From Paraliobacillus ryukyuensis (GTDB taxonomy: Bacteria; Bacillota; Bacilli; Bacillales; Amphibacillaceae): a stretch of DNA of 64,000 bases. The stretch lies in NCBI RefSeq assembly GCF_003315295.1, contig NZ_QNRI01000003.1:124001-188000 (forward strand). Direction: 5' to 3'. Under the pieces are notes generated by a model. The model worked only from the letters and a program-made list of their open reading frames with translations. It searched no databases and was not told where the DNA came from. This document shows, piece by piece, positions 27,870 through 36,750 of this stretch (position 1 is the first letter of the stretch; the number at the start of each line of letters is the position of its first letter). Position numbers and translations under genes: made by a program.

Positions 27870-29170
27870 TATATTTCACCTTCTTCTTTAAATGATTTCG
27901 TTTGCCTGAATTGATAGAAGGCAAATCCAGAAATAATTAATCCCATAATCAAGGAAATAACTGCAGCCATCGCATAATTATTCGTATCAAAGGTTAACTT
28001 ATATACCCACGATATGAGAATGTCCGTTCCTCCAGCATTTTGATTCCGGACAGGGGGACCACCTTCATTAAATAGATAAATAATATTGAAATTATTAAAA
28101 TTCTGCGCATATTGCATGATTAGTAACGGTGCAGTTGCAAACATAACGTGGGGAAAAGTAATATGTCTAAATTTCTGAAAACGAGTTCCTCCATCTACGT
28201 CAGCTGCCTCATACCAATCTTTCGAAATACTTTGCAGAACACCAGTAAACAAAGCAAAGATAAATGGAAAACCAAGCCATGTTTGAACGAGAATAACAGC
28301 CGTGCGCGCATAAATTGGTTCGCTAAGCCAAGGTATACCATCTCCGCCAATCAATGGAATAATAATATCTCGGTTGATTGCGCCGAAATCGTCATTGAAC
28401 ATGGCAGAAAATATGAGAATGGTTACAAATGCCGGAACCGCCCATGGTAGGATAAAAATCGTTCGAATTAATTTCTTAAATCGGATTCTCGTATCATTAA
28501 CGATTAGTGCTAATATTAAGCCAACGCCAATTTGCAAGGTTGTTGCAATAACTGTCCACACAACAGTCCACGCCATTACACTAATAAAAGTATCTTGCCA
28601 AATAGGAACAGTCACTAACTCTTTAAAATTCGCAAACCCTACCCAGTCCACTAGATTACGTGGTGGAGAATTGTACAAATTATAATTAGTAAAAGCTAAT
28701 AAAACAGAAAACAATAGTGGAAAAATGACCACAAATATCATGAAGAACAGCCCTGGAAAAGTCATTAAATAAGGGAATGCACTATCATAAAAGTCAATGA
28801 TTGTTTTTTTAAAACCCTTTGGTTGCCAGCCGTCCTTCAGCTTTTTCGCTTGTCTTCTTGCATCGATAACATTAAATACATACAATACGAGTAGAAACAC
28901 AACCGCGATTAATGACAACACCCCAAAAACAAGCAATCGAATGGAATGATCCGTTCCTGGCATGGTACCAAGTGTCCTTAGTCCCCATAGCCCATAATTG
29001 ATAGAATCGAGTACTGTTAATAAAAATGCAACTTCCAATAGGATAAAGATAAATCCTTTTAAAAACCGACGATTATATAGCTGTCCAAACCCTGCAAATA
29101 TAATCGATAAAACTGTTGCTATCGTAGGATTATGATTTTTAAAAGGATGGTTACTCGTTTCTTCTTTCAA
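27869..29170 (-). CDS. malF: Maltodextrin ABC transporter permease MalF
   Basis: About 433 residues from TTG 29170 (GGGGGT 7 nt upstream); ATG 29185 sits within the ribosome site. It has an N-terminal extension with two or three extra membrane spans (TVLSIIFAGFGQLYNRRFLK), as in Bacillus MdxF, then the transport domain. The EAA loop is DWYEAADVDGGTRFQKFRHI. Forms the inner-membrane channel with MalG. The 200 bp before it, towards malE, contain only a short uncertain frame. Confidence 0.9.
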   Translation of the reverse strand: MKEETSNHPFKNHNPTIATVLSIIFAGFGQLYNRRFLKGFIFILLEVAFLLTVLDSINYGLWGLRTLGTMPGTDHSIRLLVFGVLSLIAVVFLLVLYVFNVIDARRQAKKLKDGWQPKGFKKTIIDFYDSAFPYLMTFPGLFFMIFVVIFPLLFSVLLAFTNYNLYNSPPRNLVDWVGFANFKELVTVPIWQDTFISVMAWTVVWTVIATTLQIGVGLILALIVNDTRIRFKKLIRTIFILPWAVPAFVTILIFSAMFNDDFGAINRDIIIPLIGGDGIPWLSEPIYARTAVILVQTWLGFPFIFALFTGVLQSISKDWYEAADVDGGTRFQKFRHITFPHVMFATAPLLIMQYAQNFNNFNIIYLFNEGGPPVRNQNAGGTDILISWVYKLTFDTNNYAMAAVISLIMGLIISGFAFYQFRQTKSFKEEGEI

Positions 29171-29208
29171 AAGAATTACCCCCATTCCTTTCTATAAAAT
29201 ACAGCGAA

Positions 29209-29301
29209 TTATCTATTATTTAACCAAAGCTCATACAAGCCATTTACTTTACCTACATCATATTCTTGCAAGATGTCACCAACTTCTAATCCCTCCCCTT
29301 T
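29209..29301 (-). other. Uncertain 30-codon open frame between malE and malF
   Basis: The minus-strand frame reads GLEVGDILQEYDVGKVNGLY and ends in ELWLNNR. It looks protein-like but has no ATG, GTG or TTG after the preceding stop at a ribosome site. It may be the remains of a longer gene or a chance frame. Confidence 0.2.
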
Positions 29302-29368
29302 TCAATTAATATATTTTAAGATTGGAGGAGCGGTCATTATGCAACCGACTCCCCCAAGGGACTCTACT

Positions 29369-30649
29369 CTACTGCGCTCCCCCACTTGCTTCAATATTTG
29401 AATGAATATACTCTACTGCTTCTGTTAACACTGCTTCAGGGTCTTCTCCTTCTACTAAAAATTGCAGCGCATTGTTCATCGGTTCCCAAACCTGTGACAT
29501 TTGCGGTGTACTTGGCATCGGCACACCATGCTCAATTTGTTCACTAAATGCAGCGTAGATAGGATCCTCAATTGATTGTAATGCACTCGTGTTAGTTGGT
29601 AGCTCACCAGCTACTTCAAAATACGTTTGTTGATTAGCCTCATCTGTAATGAATAGCGCTAAATCAGTAGCCCACTCCTTATTCTCAGAAAAATAGGAGA
29701 CCATCCATGATTTCACTCCAACAAGGGTAGTAGCGGGACTACCATTAATCTCAGGGAATGGCACAAATCCAACTTTATCTCCGAGAGCTTCTCTATAGCT
29801 AGGTATACTCCAAGGCCCGTTTATAACGGCTCCAACTTTCCCTTCTGTAAACAATCCATCAATGACATCCGTAGTAGTCGATGCCGGAATCATCCCCTTA
29901 CCAAAAAACGATTGATACAATTCGCCACCTTTAATAGCTCCCTCGTTAGCTAAGCCCACATCACTTATATCGTACTCACCTACATCACCACCGAAGATAT
30001 AAGCGCCAAAATTCTTAAAGAATGGATAAGTAAAATAAAAGTCATTAGGCTTCATCAAAAAACCGTATTCATCCTGTGACGAGTCTGTGTGTTGCTTAAT
30101 AGCTGCTTTTAAATCATCAATTGTACTAGGCTTCTCTGTTATAATATCTTTATTATAAAAAATCCCATAGGTTTCAATGACAGCAGGTACACCGTATAAA
30201 TCTGTTTTTCCATCATACTCATACGTAACTGCATCTAGTGAAACTTGACTATATGATTCTTGAGTAGATTCTTCAATTTCTAATGGTTGAGCGAGTCCTT
30301 GAGCGACAATATCACCTATTCGATCATGAGGTTGAATGAATAGGTCTGGACCTTTTCCTTCTGGTCCAGCTAATGCTAGCTCATCTATTTGTTCTAACAT
30401 TGACTTCGCCACAACGTTTACCTTAATTCCTTCTTTTTCCTCGTATTTGGCGGCAATTTCTTCCATAGCCTGTAATTGCTCTTCTTCGTCATTTGCCCAT
30501 ATTGTAAGCTCTTCAGGTTTGCCAGCAGCGCCTTCATCTGTTGATCCACCGCCATTACTTGGCTGTTCTCTATCAGGTGCACATCCTGTTAATGCTAAAA
30601 GCAAAACCAGCAAAAGCCCAAATGAGAATAAAAATGTTTTCTTTTTCAT
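29369..30649 (-). CDS. malE: Maltodextrin-binding lipoprotein MalE
   Basis: 426 residues from ATG 30649 (GGGGAG 6 nt upstream). Lipoprotein signal peptide MKKKTFLFSFGLLLVLLLA with lipobox LTGC, so Cys is lipidated and the protein is anchored outside the membrane. Then the solute-binding fold: ELTIWANDEEEQL, GKGPDLFIQPHDRIGD, and VGAVINGPWSIPSY. It captures maltodextrins for MalFG. First gene of the leftward operon, with a consensus promoter and MalR operator upstream. Confidence 0.93.
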   Translation of the reverse strand: MKKKTFLFSFGLLLVLLLALTGCAPDREQPSNGGGSTDEGAAGKPEELTIWANDEEEQLQAMEEIAAKYEEKEGIKVNVVAKSMLEQIDELALAGPEGKGPDLFIQPHDRIGDIVAQGLAQPLEIEESTQESYSQVSLDAVTYEYDGKTDLYGVPAVIETYGIFYNKDIITEKPSTIDDLKAAIKQHTDSSQDEYGFLMKPNDFYFTYPFFKNFGAYIFGGDVGEYDISDVGLANEGAIKGGELYQSFFGKGMIPASTTTDVIDGLFTEGKVGAVINGPWSIPSYREALGDKVGFVPFPEINGSPATTLVGVKSWMVSYFSENKEWATDLALFITDEANQQTYFEVAGELPTNTSALQSIEDPIYAAFSEQIEHGVPMPSTPQMSQVWEPMNNALQFLVEGEDPEAVLTEAVEYIHSNIEASGGAQ

Positions 30650-30670
30650 TTCTAACTCCCCTTTACAATT

Positions 30671-30686
30671 GTGCAATCGTTTGCAC
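30671..30686. promoter_or_regulatory. MalR operator of malE
   Basis: GTGCAATCGTTTGCAC, a palindrome with perfect hexamer arms around TCGT, typical of LacI-family operators. It lies at about +6 to +21 of the malE transcript, between promoter and ribosome site. Confidence 0.75.
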
Positions 30687-30698
30687 TTAATTACCCAT

Positions 30699-30727
30699 AT
30701 TATACATCTGCATTCCTTTGTTTGCAA
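30699..30727 (-). promoter_or_regulatory. Sigma-A promoter of malE
   Basis: On the minus strand TTGCAA (30727-30722), 17-nt spacer, TATAAT (30704-30699). The -35 is embedded in TTTGCAAGCGTTTTCT (30721-30736), a cre-like / operator-like sequence. Confidence 0.8.
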
Positions 30728-30807
30728 GCGTTTTCTTTTTTATTTTTTTCTAAAAAATTTTCTTCATTAAATAGTTTTTTTTGAAAAATTTTAAAGCATT
30801 TTTTGTA

Positions 30808-30836
30808 TTGACTTATTATATAATTGGTTGTAATAA
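30808..30836 (+). promoter_or_regulatory. Promoter of the CGTase-like gene
   Basis: TTGACT (30808-30813), 17-nt spacer, TAATAA (30831-30836), giving a ~150-nt untranslated leader that contains a complete terminator hairpin. Confidence 0.6.
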
Positions 30837-30871
30837 TATAAATAATGAAACGGTTATCTCTCTTTATAATT

Positions 30872-30938
30872 TGAGGGCAATGCTTTGGTTTCTACCAACA
30901 ACCCCGACTTCCTAAAATGAAGTCGGGGTTTGTTTTTT
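30872..30938 (+). promoter_or_regulatory. Leader motif plus terminator ahead of the CGTase-like gene
   Basis: GAGGGCAATGCTTT (30873-30886) is followed by a small TTGGT/ACCAA hairpin and then a perfect 12-bp stem AACCCCGACTTC / GAAGTCGGGGTT with a T run. It lies between promoter and start codon, so transcription would end before the gene unless read through. The same 14-nt motif and a similar hairpin occur at 33116. Confidence 0.6.
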
Positions 30939-30994
30939 AGAAAGGAGGCTCTGATTAAAATTTCAAATTCAATTAGAAAGGATGAGGGTAGATA

Positions 30995-33106
30995 GTGAAT
31001 TTTTTGTTGAAATTAACGAAAACGTTTGCACTAACATTGCTTAGTTTGTTCGTTCTTCATCAATTTAGCTTAGAAATCGAGGCGTCGTCAAAAGTAGACT
31101 ATTCTCAAGATGTTATCTATCAAATTGTTACAGACAGATTCTATGATGGAGATGAAACAAACAATCCAACAGGTGAGCTTTATAGTCCGGATGGTAATCT
31201 CCATAAATATTTAGGTGGCGATTGGCAGGGAATTATCGAAAAGATCGAAAATGGTTATTTAACAGATTTAGGTGTAACCGCTTTATGGATTTCTCAACCA
31301 GTTGAAAATGTTTATGCCGTGCACCCTGAGGGTTATACCTCGTATCACGGATATTGGGCAAAAGATTATAAGAAAACCAATCCTTTTTTCGGTGATTTGG
31401 AGGATTTTCAACGGTTAGTGACTGTAGCTCATGAAAATGGGATGAAAATTATTATTGATTTTACGCCAAATCATTCTTCACCTGCTCTCGAAACGGACCC
31501 TGATTATGTTGAAAACGGGGCTATTTTTGACAATGGTTCGTTAATCGGTAATTATTCGAATGACGAACAAGGCTTATTCCATCATAATGGGGGCACCGAT
31601 TTTTCCTCAATTGAAGATGGAATTTATCGGAATCTCTATGACTTAGCTGACTATAACTTACAAAATGAAACGATAGATCGATATTTAAAAGAGTCAATCA
31701 AGCATTGGTTAGACTTGGGGATAGATGGCATTCGTGTTGATGCAGTCAAGCATATGTCCCAGGGATGGCAGGAAACATTAGTTAATCACATTTACACAAA
31801 TCAGCCAGTTTTTACATTTGGGGAATGGTTTTTAGGTAAAGGAGAAATCGATCCGAAAAATCATTCATTTGCAAATGAAAGTGGAATGAGTTTGCTAGAT
31901 TTTCGTTATAGTCAAACACTCCGTTCTGTACTAAAGGATGAAGATGCTACGTGGACTGACTTCCATAAAATGATTACGGATACAGCTGCTAGTTATGCAG
32001 AAGTTAATGACCAGGTTACCTTTATCGATAATCATGATATGGGAAGATTTACATCTGACACTACTTCAAAAACAGATACGGAAATGGCATTGGCTGTACT
32101 CTTAACCTCTAGAGGCGTTCCAACTATTTATTATGGAACAGAACAATACCTTACAGGCGAAGGGGATCCAGAAAATAGAAAGCCCATGCCAGAATTTAAT
32201 CGTAATACAAAAGCCTATCAACTAATCAATAAGTTATCCGACTTAAGACAAACCAACCCAGCGCTAGGCTATGGGAATACAACAGAGCGTTGGATTAATC
32301 AAGATGTGTATATTTACGAAAGAAAATTTGGAAATCATGTTGTCGTAACTGCTGTTAATAGTGGTGACAAAGCACACAATATCTCAGCTATGGAGACAGC
32401 TTTACCAAGTGGAAGCTATAACGATGTGCTAGATGGATTATTAAACGGAAACTCCATTACCGTTAATCAAGATCAACATGTTAATGCCTTTGCATTAAAT
32501 CCAAATGAGGTAGCTGTCTGGGAATTTAAAGCAGAGAACGAAAAGCCAACCATCGGACATGTTGGTCCAATGGTCGGTCAACCAGGAAATGAGATAACGA
32601 TAACTGGTGAAGGCTTTGGAAACGAAGACGGAAAAGTATTCTTCGGTGACGAAGCAGCAAAAATTAAAAACTGGACCAACTCAGAAATTGTGGTGACAAT
32701 TCCTGCTGTCGATGCCGGAAAATATCCGGTTGCTGTTGAGACCTCATCGCAAGTAACAAGTAATAAATACAAAGAATTTGAAGTATTAACCAACAAACTG
32801 GTTCCTATTCGTTTTGTGGTCAATAACGCTAATACAGATTATGGTTCCTCTGTTTATCTAGTTGGTAATACACAGGAATTAGGTAATTGGGATGTAGACC
32901 ATGCTGTTGGCCCATTTTTCAATCAAGTTATGTATCAATATCCTTCTTGGTATTATGACATAGGGGTACCCGCTGGAAAGAATATTGAGTTTAAATTTAT
33001 TAAAAAAGACAGCCAAGGAAAAGTTACTTGGGAAAGTGGCACAAATAGGAACTATTCAACCCCTACCGATGGAACAGACACCATTCAGTTTAACTGGAAC
33101 AATTAA
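30995..33106 (+). CDS. Secreted cyclodextrin glucanotransferase-like GH13 enzyme
   Basis: 703 residues from GTG 30995. The signal peptide covers about 30 residues. The GH13 domain has nucleophile Asp249 in [13 protein letters not shown], acid/base Glu277 in FGEWFLG, and Asp348 in IDNHDMGRF. Tyr215 in RNLYDLADY is the counterpart of CGTase Tyr195 and Phe279 of Phe259. After domain C come an IPT/TIG domain ([20 protein letters not shown]) and a C-terminal CBM20 starch-binding domain ([14 protein letters not shown], then WETGT-like WESGTNR). The A-B-C-D-E layout and length are those of CGTases and maltogenic amylases. It attacks extracellular starch. A cre-like CGAAAACGTTTGCA lies inside codons 8-12. 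Confidence 0.9.
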   Translation: MNFLLKLTKTFALTLLSLFVLHQFSLEIEASSKVDYSQDVIYQIVTDRFYDGDETNNPTGELYSPDGNLHKYLGGDWQGIIEKIENGYLTDLGVTALWISQPVENVYAVHPEGYTSYHGYWAKDYKKTNPFFGDLEDFQRLVTVAHENGMKIIIDFTPNHSSPALETDPDYVENGAIFDNGSLIGNYSNDEQGLFHHNGGTDFSSIEDGIYRNLYDLADYNLQNETIDRYLKESIKHWLDLGIDGIRVDAVKHMSQGWQETLVNHIYTNQPVFTFGEWFLGKGEIDPKNHSFANESGMSLLDFRYSQTLRSVLKDEDATWTDFHKMITDTAASYAEVNDQVTFIDNHDMGRFTSDTTSKTDTEMALAVLLTSRGVPTIYYGTEQYLTGEGDPENRKPMPEFNRNTKAYQLINKLSDLRQTNPALGYGNTTERWINQDVYIYERKFGNHVVVTAVNSGDKAHNISAMETALPSGSYNDVLDGLLNGNSITVNQDQHVNAFALNPNEVAVWEFKAENEKPTIGHVGPMVGQPGNEITITGEGFGNEDGKVFFGDEAAKIKNWTNSEIVVTIPAVDAGKYPVAVETSSQVTSNKYKEFEVLTNKLVPIRFVVNNANTDYGSSVYLVGNTQELGNWDVDHAVGPFFNQVMYQYPSWYYDIGVPAGKNIEFKFIKKDSQGKVTWESGTNRNYSTPTDGTDTIQFNWNN

Positions 33107-33115
33107 TATCAAGAA

Positions 33116-33171
33116 GAGGGCAATGCTTTTTATAACAACCCCATTAAAATAATGGGGTTGTTTACTATAGG
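33116..33171 (+). promoter_or_regulatory. Second leader motif plus hairpin between the amylase genes
   Basis: GAGGGCAATGCTTT (33116-33129), then the perfect stem AACAACCCCATT / AATGGGGTTGTT with an AAAAT loop and TTTACTATA. It has the same order and spacing as the element at 30872. Confidence 0.6.
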
Positions 33172-33187
33172 AAAAGGAGTGTGGATA

Positions 33188-34945
33188 ATGTCAACAGCTA
33201 TTTGTCATCGGGCAGTCCTTCCATATGTATATGGTAAGGATGAAGAAACAGTGGAGATTATGCTGGAAACAAAAAAGGATATGATAAAAAAAGTGGAGCT
33301 AATCTATGCTGATCCTTATAATTTTAAAGGAGATAATTGGCAATACCAACTAAGCGACATGTATCAAACCGGTTCTACGGCGACTATCGATTATTGGAAA
33401 ATCGAGATAAAACCACCCTATCGAAGATTACGATATGGCTTTCACTGTACCACAGCGCAAAATGAATCAATTATCGTTACAGAGCGGGGATATTTTGAGG
33501 AAATACCTAAAGAAATCGGTAATTTTTATTGTTTTCCATATTTACATGAAAACGATGTTTTTCAAGCCCCATCATGGGTGAAGGATACCGTTTGGTATCA
33601 GATTTTCCCCGAACGCTTTGGAAATGGCGACCCTACTATTAATCCAGAAGGAACTTTACCTTGGGCAAGTACGGAGCCTACCTCTTCGAATTTTTTTGGT
33701 GGTGACTTTCAAGGGGTAATCAATCACTTAGATTACCTGGTAGAGCTTGGGATCAACGGAATATACTTCACACCAATTTTTAAAGCATATTCCAATCACA
33801 AATATGACACCATTGATTATATGGAAATAGATCCTCAATTTGGGGATAAAGACACTTTTCGAGAATTGGTTAGAGCGTGTCATCAACGCGGCATAAAAGT
33901 TATGCTTGATGCTGTATTTAATCATAGTGGGTACTATTTTAAGCCATTCCAAGATGTACTGCAAAAGCAAACACAATCATCATATAAAGATTGGTTCCAT
34001 CTATGGGAATTCCCAGTAGAAACAGAACCATCACCAAATTATGATGCATTTGGATTTGTAGCTACCATGCCAAAGTTGAATACGGCTAATACAGAGGTAC
34101 GGAACTATTTATTAAATGTAGCAAAATATTGGATTGAGGAATTTGACATTGATGGTTGGCGGTTAGATGTAGCGAATGAAGTAGATCATGCATTTTGGCG
34201 TGATTTTAGAAACGTCGTGAAGTCAGTGAAACCTGACGCCTATATTTTAGGTGAAATATGGCACGATTCACTGCCATGGTTACAAGGAGATCAATTTGAT
34301 GCTGTCATGAATTATCCATTCACCAATAGCGTCATTGAATTCTTTGCCAAACAAGACATAACTGCAAAGGCATTCGCCCACAGCCTTACAAGCGTGTTGC
34401 ATATGTACCCTACCAATGTCAATGAAGTATCTTTTAACTTACTAGATAGCCATGACACACCAAGAATTTTGACCTTAGCAGGCAATGACAAACGTCGTAT
34501 GAGACTGTTATACCTATTCCAATTATCATTTATCGGAACACCCTGTCTTTACTACGGAGATGAAATTGGCATGATCGGTGGGGAAGACCCAGGATGTCGC
34601 GCATGCATGGTTTGGGATGAAACGTTCCAAGACCGGCAACTATTTATTTTTGTTAAACAATTAATCCATTTGCGAAAAACGATACCAGCTTTCGGAAACA
34701 AAGGCAACTTCCGTTTTCTATCAACTGATGATGAAACAAATATCATTGTCTATGAAAAATTCACGGAAGATGAGCAAATAATTTTTATACTAAACAATAA
34801 TGAAAAAAATAGTAAGATAACTGTTCCTCAGTTAGAGAACAAAGCAGTTAAAGAATTAACTACAAATAAGAAATCTACCTTCGAAAAAGATACCATTATT
34901 AGCTTGGAACCATATGACTTTTATTGTTTCAAAATAGTTGAATAA
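33188..34945 (+). CDS. Neopullulanase / cyclomaltodextrinase (GH13_20)
   Basis: 585 residues from ATG 33188 (AAGGAG, 8-nt spacing). An N-terminal CBM34-like beta domain (residues 1 to ~120) precedes the catalytic barrel: VWYQIFPERFGNGDP, GGDFQGVINHLDYL, nucleophile Asp in GWRLDVANEVDH, Glu in LGEIWHD, Asp in DSHDTPR. No signal peptide, so cytoplasmic. This architecture is that of cyclomaltodextrinases/maltogenic amylases, which open cyclodextrins and trim maltodextrins inside the cell. Paired with the secreted CGTase-like enzyme, it suggests a cyclodextrin route for starch use. Whether an importer for cyclodextrins exists besides MalEFG is unknown. Confidence 0.9.
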   Translation: MSTAICHRAVLPYVYGKDEETVEIMLETKKDMIKKVELIYADPYNFKGDNWQYQLSDMYQTGSTATIDYWKIEIKPPYRRLRYGFHCTTAQNESIIVTERGYFEEIPKEIGNFYCFPYLHENDVFQAPSWVKDTVWYQIFPERFGNGDPTINPEGTLPWASTEPTSSNFFGGDFQGVINHLDYLVELGINGIYFTPIFKAYSNHKYDTIDYMEIDPQFGDKDTFRELVRACHQRGIKVMLDAVFNHSGYYFKPFQDVLQKQTQSSYKDWFHLWEFPVETEPSPNYDAFGFVATMPKLNTANTEVRNYLLNVAKYWIEEFDIDGWRLDVANEVDHAFWRDFRNVVKSVKPDAYILGEIWHDSLPWLQGDQFDAVMNYPFTNSVIEFFAKQDITAKAFAHSLTSVLHMYPTNVNEVSFNLLDSHDTPRILTLAGNDKRRMRLLYLFQLSFIGTPCLYYGDEIGMIGGEDPGCRACMVWDETFQDRQLFIFVKQLIHLRKTIPAFGNKGNFRFLSTDDETNIIVYEKFTEDEQIIFILNNNEKNSKITVPQLENKAVKELTTNKKSTFEKDTIISLEPYDFYCFKIVE

Positions 34946-34950
34946 ATGGA

Positions 34951-34990
34951 GGAGGTGACGGTTCCTTTGGGGTCGTCACTCCTTTGTTGT
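34951..34990 (+). terminator. Terminator after the cyclomaltodextrinase gene
   Basis: Stem GGAGGTGACG / CGTCACTCC with one bulge, followed by TTTGTTGTTT. Confidence 0.6.
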
Positions 34991-35082
34991 TTACGTTAAT
35001 AGTTTTTTTCAGCTCTACAATCTATGTGGAGTTTCTAGTATTTTGTTGGATCATGATAAACCCGAGATCTCCTCTTGGGCTT

Positions 35083-36282
35083 TTATGCTTTATATTCCGT
35101 AACATTTATACAATTTTGTTTAATTTTTTCTAGATAGGTTTTTAATGCTTGTTTATCTTCTTGTGTAAAATCCTGTAATATCAAGTCTTCAACCTTTTCC
35201 TGAACTGGCCATAACTTAGCTAGCAGTTCTTCTCCATCTTTTGTTATTTCAATTTCTTCATTCTCTTTTTTAACTAGATTTTGTTCATATAGTCGTTTCA
35301 TAAATGCTTCCAATTCATCTCCAAAATAACCAAATTGCTTTTCAATCTGCTCTTCGTTCATTTGTGATTCTCTTTTTAACACCATCAAAAATATAATTTG
35401 GTCTCCAGTAAATTCACTTACTTCTTTCAGCTTAACGTTAATAGCTCTTCTAATGAGTTGGGATGTTACATTTACTTCTCTTCCAAGACTGGATATGATT
35501 TTTTCCGCTAACATGGTTAAAACCTCCTTTAAACGTAATTCGTAAATACTTATACCAGTAGCAACTCCTACATTAAGTGATTCAATGCTAGTATACATTG
35601 GTATTTGGATGATATGGTCTGCTTCTTGTAAAACCTCCTCAGAAACTCCAGATGTTTCGTTGCCTACCACTAAAGCTACTGGTTTTTTTTCTAAATGGAG
35701 TGTAGACTGTAATGATTTCCCACGTGGACTTGTAGCAATTATTTGATAGCCTTTTTCCTTTAGATAGGAAACGGCATCATTAGGCTTTTCATATCTTCTA
35801 ACATTCACCTTAAAAGCAGCCCCACGTGAAGCATCAATTGTTTTAGGAACATAGGGATCAAACTCTTTATTCGTTGCTACAAAATTATTGATTCCATATG
35901 CTTTACCCGTACGAATAATAGTTCCTATATTTCCACGGTCTTTAACATTATCTAATAATAAAACAAAATCATCACTAACATCTTTGTTAGAATATCCATC
36001 GGCAATCCCAACGCACGGAATCAAATAATTTGTCTCAGTAATTTTTTTTAGAATCCCATCAGAAACTTGATAAATTGGTACCAAAAAACCTTTATAGTCT
36101 TCGGGATTTTCATTTTGAGTAATAAAAATATGATTGATTTTTAATTTAGCTTGCTTAGCCCATAATAATTGCTCTACACCTCGCAATTGTAGTTTGTTTT
36201 TTAGCACTCTATTATTGCTACTCGATAGTTCTCTTGCCTCTTGCACTAGAGGATTTTTAAGTTTGTTTATTATTTCAACCAT
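35083..36282 (-). CDS. SpoU/TrmH RNA methyltransferase fused to a MarR-like domain
   Basis: 399 residues. Residues 1 to ~255 are a SPOUT 2'-O-methyltransferase with an N-terminal substrate-binding part: LLLDNVKDRGNIGTIIRTG (motif 1), LVVGNETSGVSEEV (motif 2), IPMYTSIESLNVGVATGISI (motif 3). Residues ~265-399 have the profile of a MarR winged helix: LREVSEF-type helix, then DELEAFMKRLYEQNLVKK, IEITKDGEELLAKL and a long C-terminal dimerisation-type helix. TrmH enzymes normally end after motif 3. Single-gene unit with GAGGGGAACG before the ATG, and two inverted repeats in the leader. Target RNA unknown; rRNA modification with self-regulation is an inference. Confidence 0.85.
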   Translation of the reverse strand: MVEIINKLKNPLVQEARELSSSNNRVLKNKLQLRGVEQLLWAKQAKLKINHIFITQNENPEDYKGFLVPIYQVSDGILKKITETNYLIPCVGIADGYSNKDVSDDFVLLLDNVKDRGNIGTIIRTGKAYGINNFVATNKEFDPYVPKTIDASRGAAFKVNVRRYEKPNDAVSYLKEKGYQIIATSPRGKSLQSTLHLEKKPVALVVGNETSGVSEEVLQEADHIIQIPMYTSIESLNVGVATGISIYELRLKEVLTMLAEKIISSLGREVNVTSQLIRRAINVKLKEVSEFTGDQIIFLMVLKRESQMNEEQIEKQFGYFGDELEAFMKRLYEQNLVKKENEEIEITKDGEELLAKLWPVQEKVEDLILQDFTQEDKQALKTYLEKIKQNCINVTEYKA

Positions 36283-36317
36283 TATCGTTCCCCTCTATCA
36301 TTATTATTCATTTTCAC

Positions 36318-36380
36318 GAATCAATTTCATAATTTAATGTTCGTGTTTTATAAGTGTGGATGCAATTATGAAATTGATTC
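36318..36380 (-). promoter_or_regulatory. 17-bp inverted repeat upstream of the methyltransferase fusion
   Basis: GAATCAATTTCATAATT (36318-36334) and AATTATGAAATTGATTC (36364-36380) are perfect reverse complements 29 nt apart, 36 bp before the gene. Each arm contains a smaller palindrome-like CAATT-N4-AATT. Candidate double operator for the fused MarR domain, or a leader hairpin. Confidence 0.6.
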
Positions 36381-36421
36381 TCACCAATTAAATTTAAATT
36401 ATCATGCTAATTAAGAATTCT

Positions 36422-36478
36422 AGGGACCCAATTTAAATAAAACGTGATCACTTCAAGCTAATTTATTTAAAGTACCCT
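36422..36478 (-). promoter_or_regulatory. Second imperfect inverted repeat in the same gap
   Basis: AGGGACCCAATTTAAATAAA pairs with TTTATTTAAAGTACCCT around a ~20-nt loop containing the palindrome GTGATCAC. The remaining 36479-36750 is AT-rich with no gene or clear signal. Confidence 0.35.
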
Positions 36479-36750
36479 GCTCAGATTTTATATGTTTCCA
36501 TTGATAATCATAGCTTCTTTTAAAAGTATTTTAATAATTTTAAAATATCGGCTTGTGTTGCGTATATACTTAGTCAGTTAATACCTTTAGTATCGTGCTC
36601 TCCTAAATATTCCATACAGCTAACAAAAATTCCTTCTTTTTTGCGTATTTATAATATTTAATCTAAATAGCAGGGTGGGACAAAACAAATTCTAAAATGT
36701 AACAAACAAATAATTAATGAGAGGTATCATCTACTTTGCATTAATTATTA

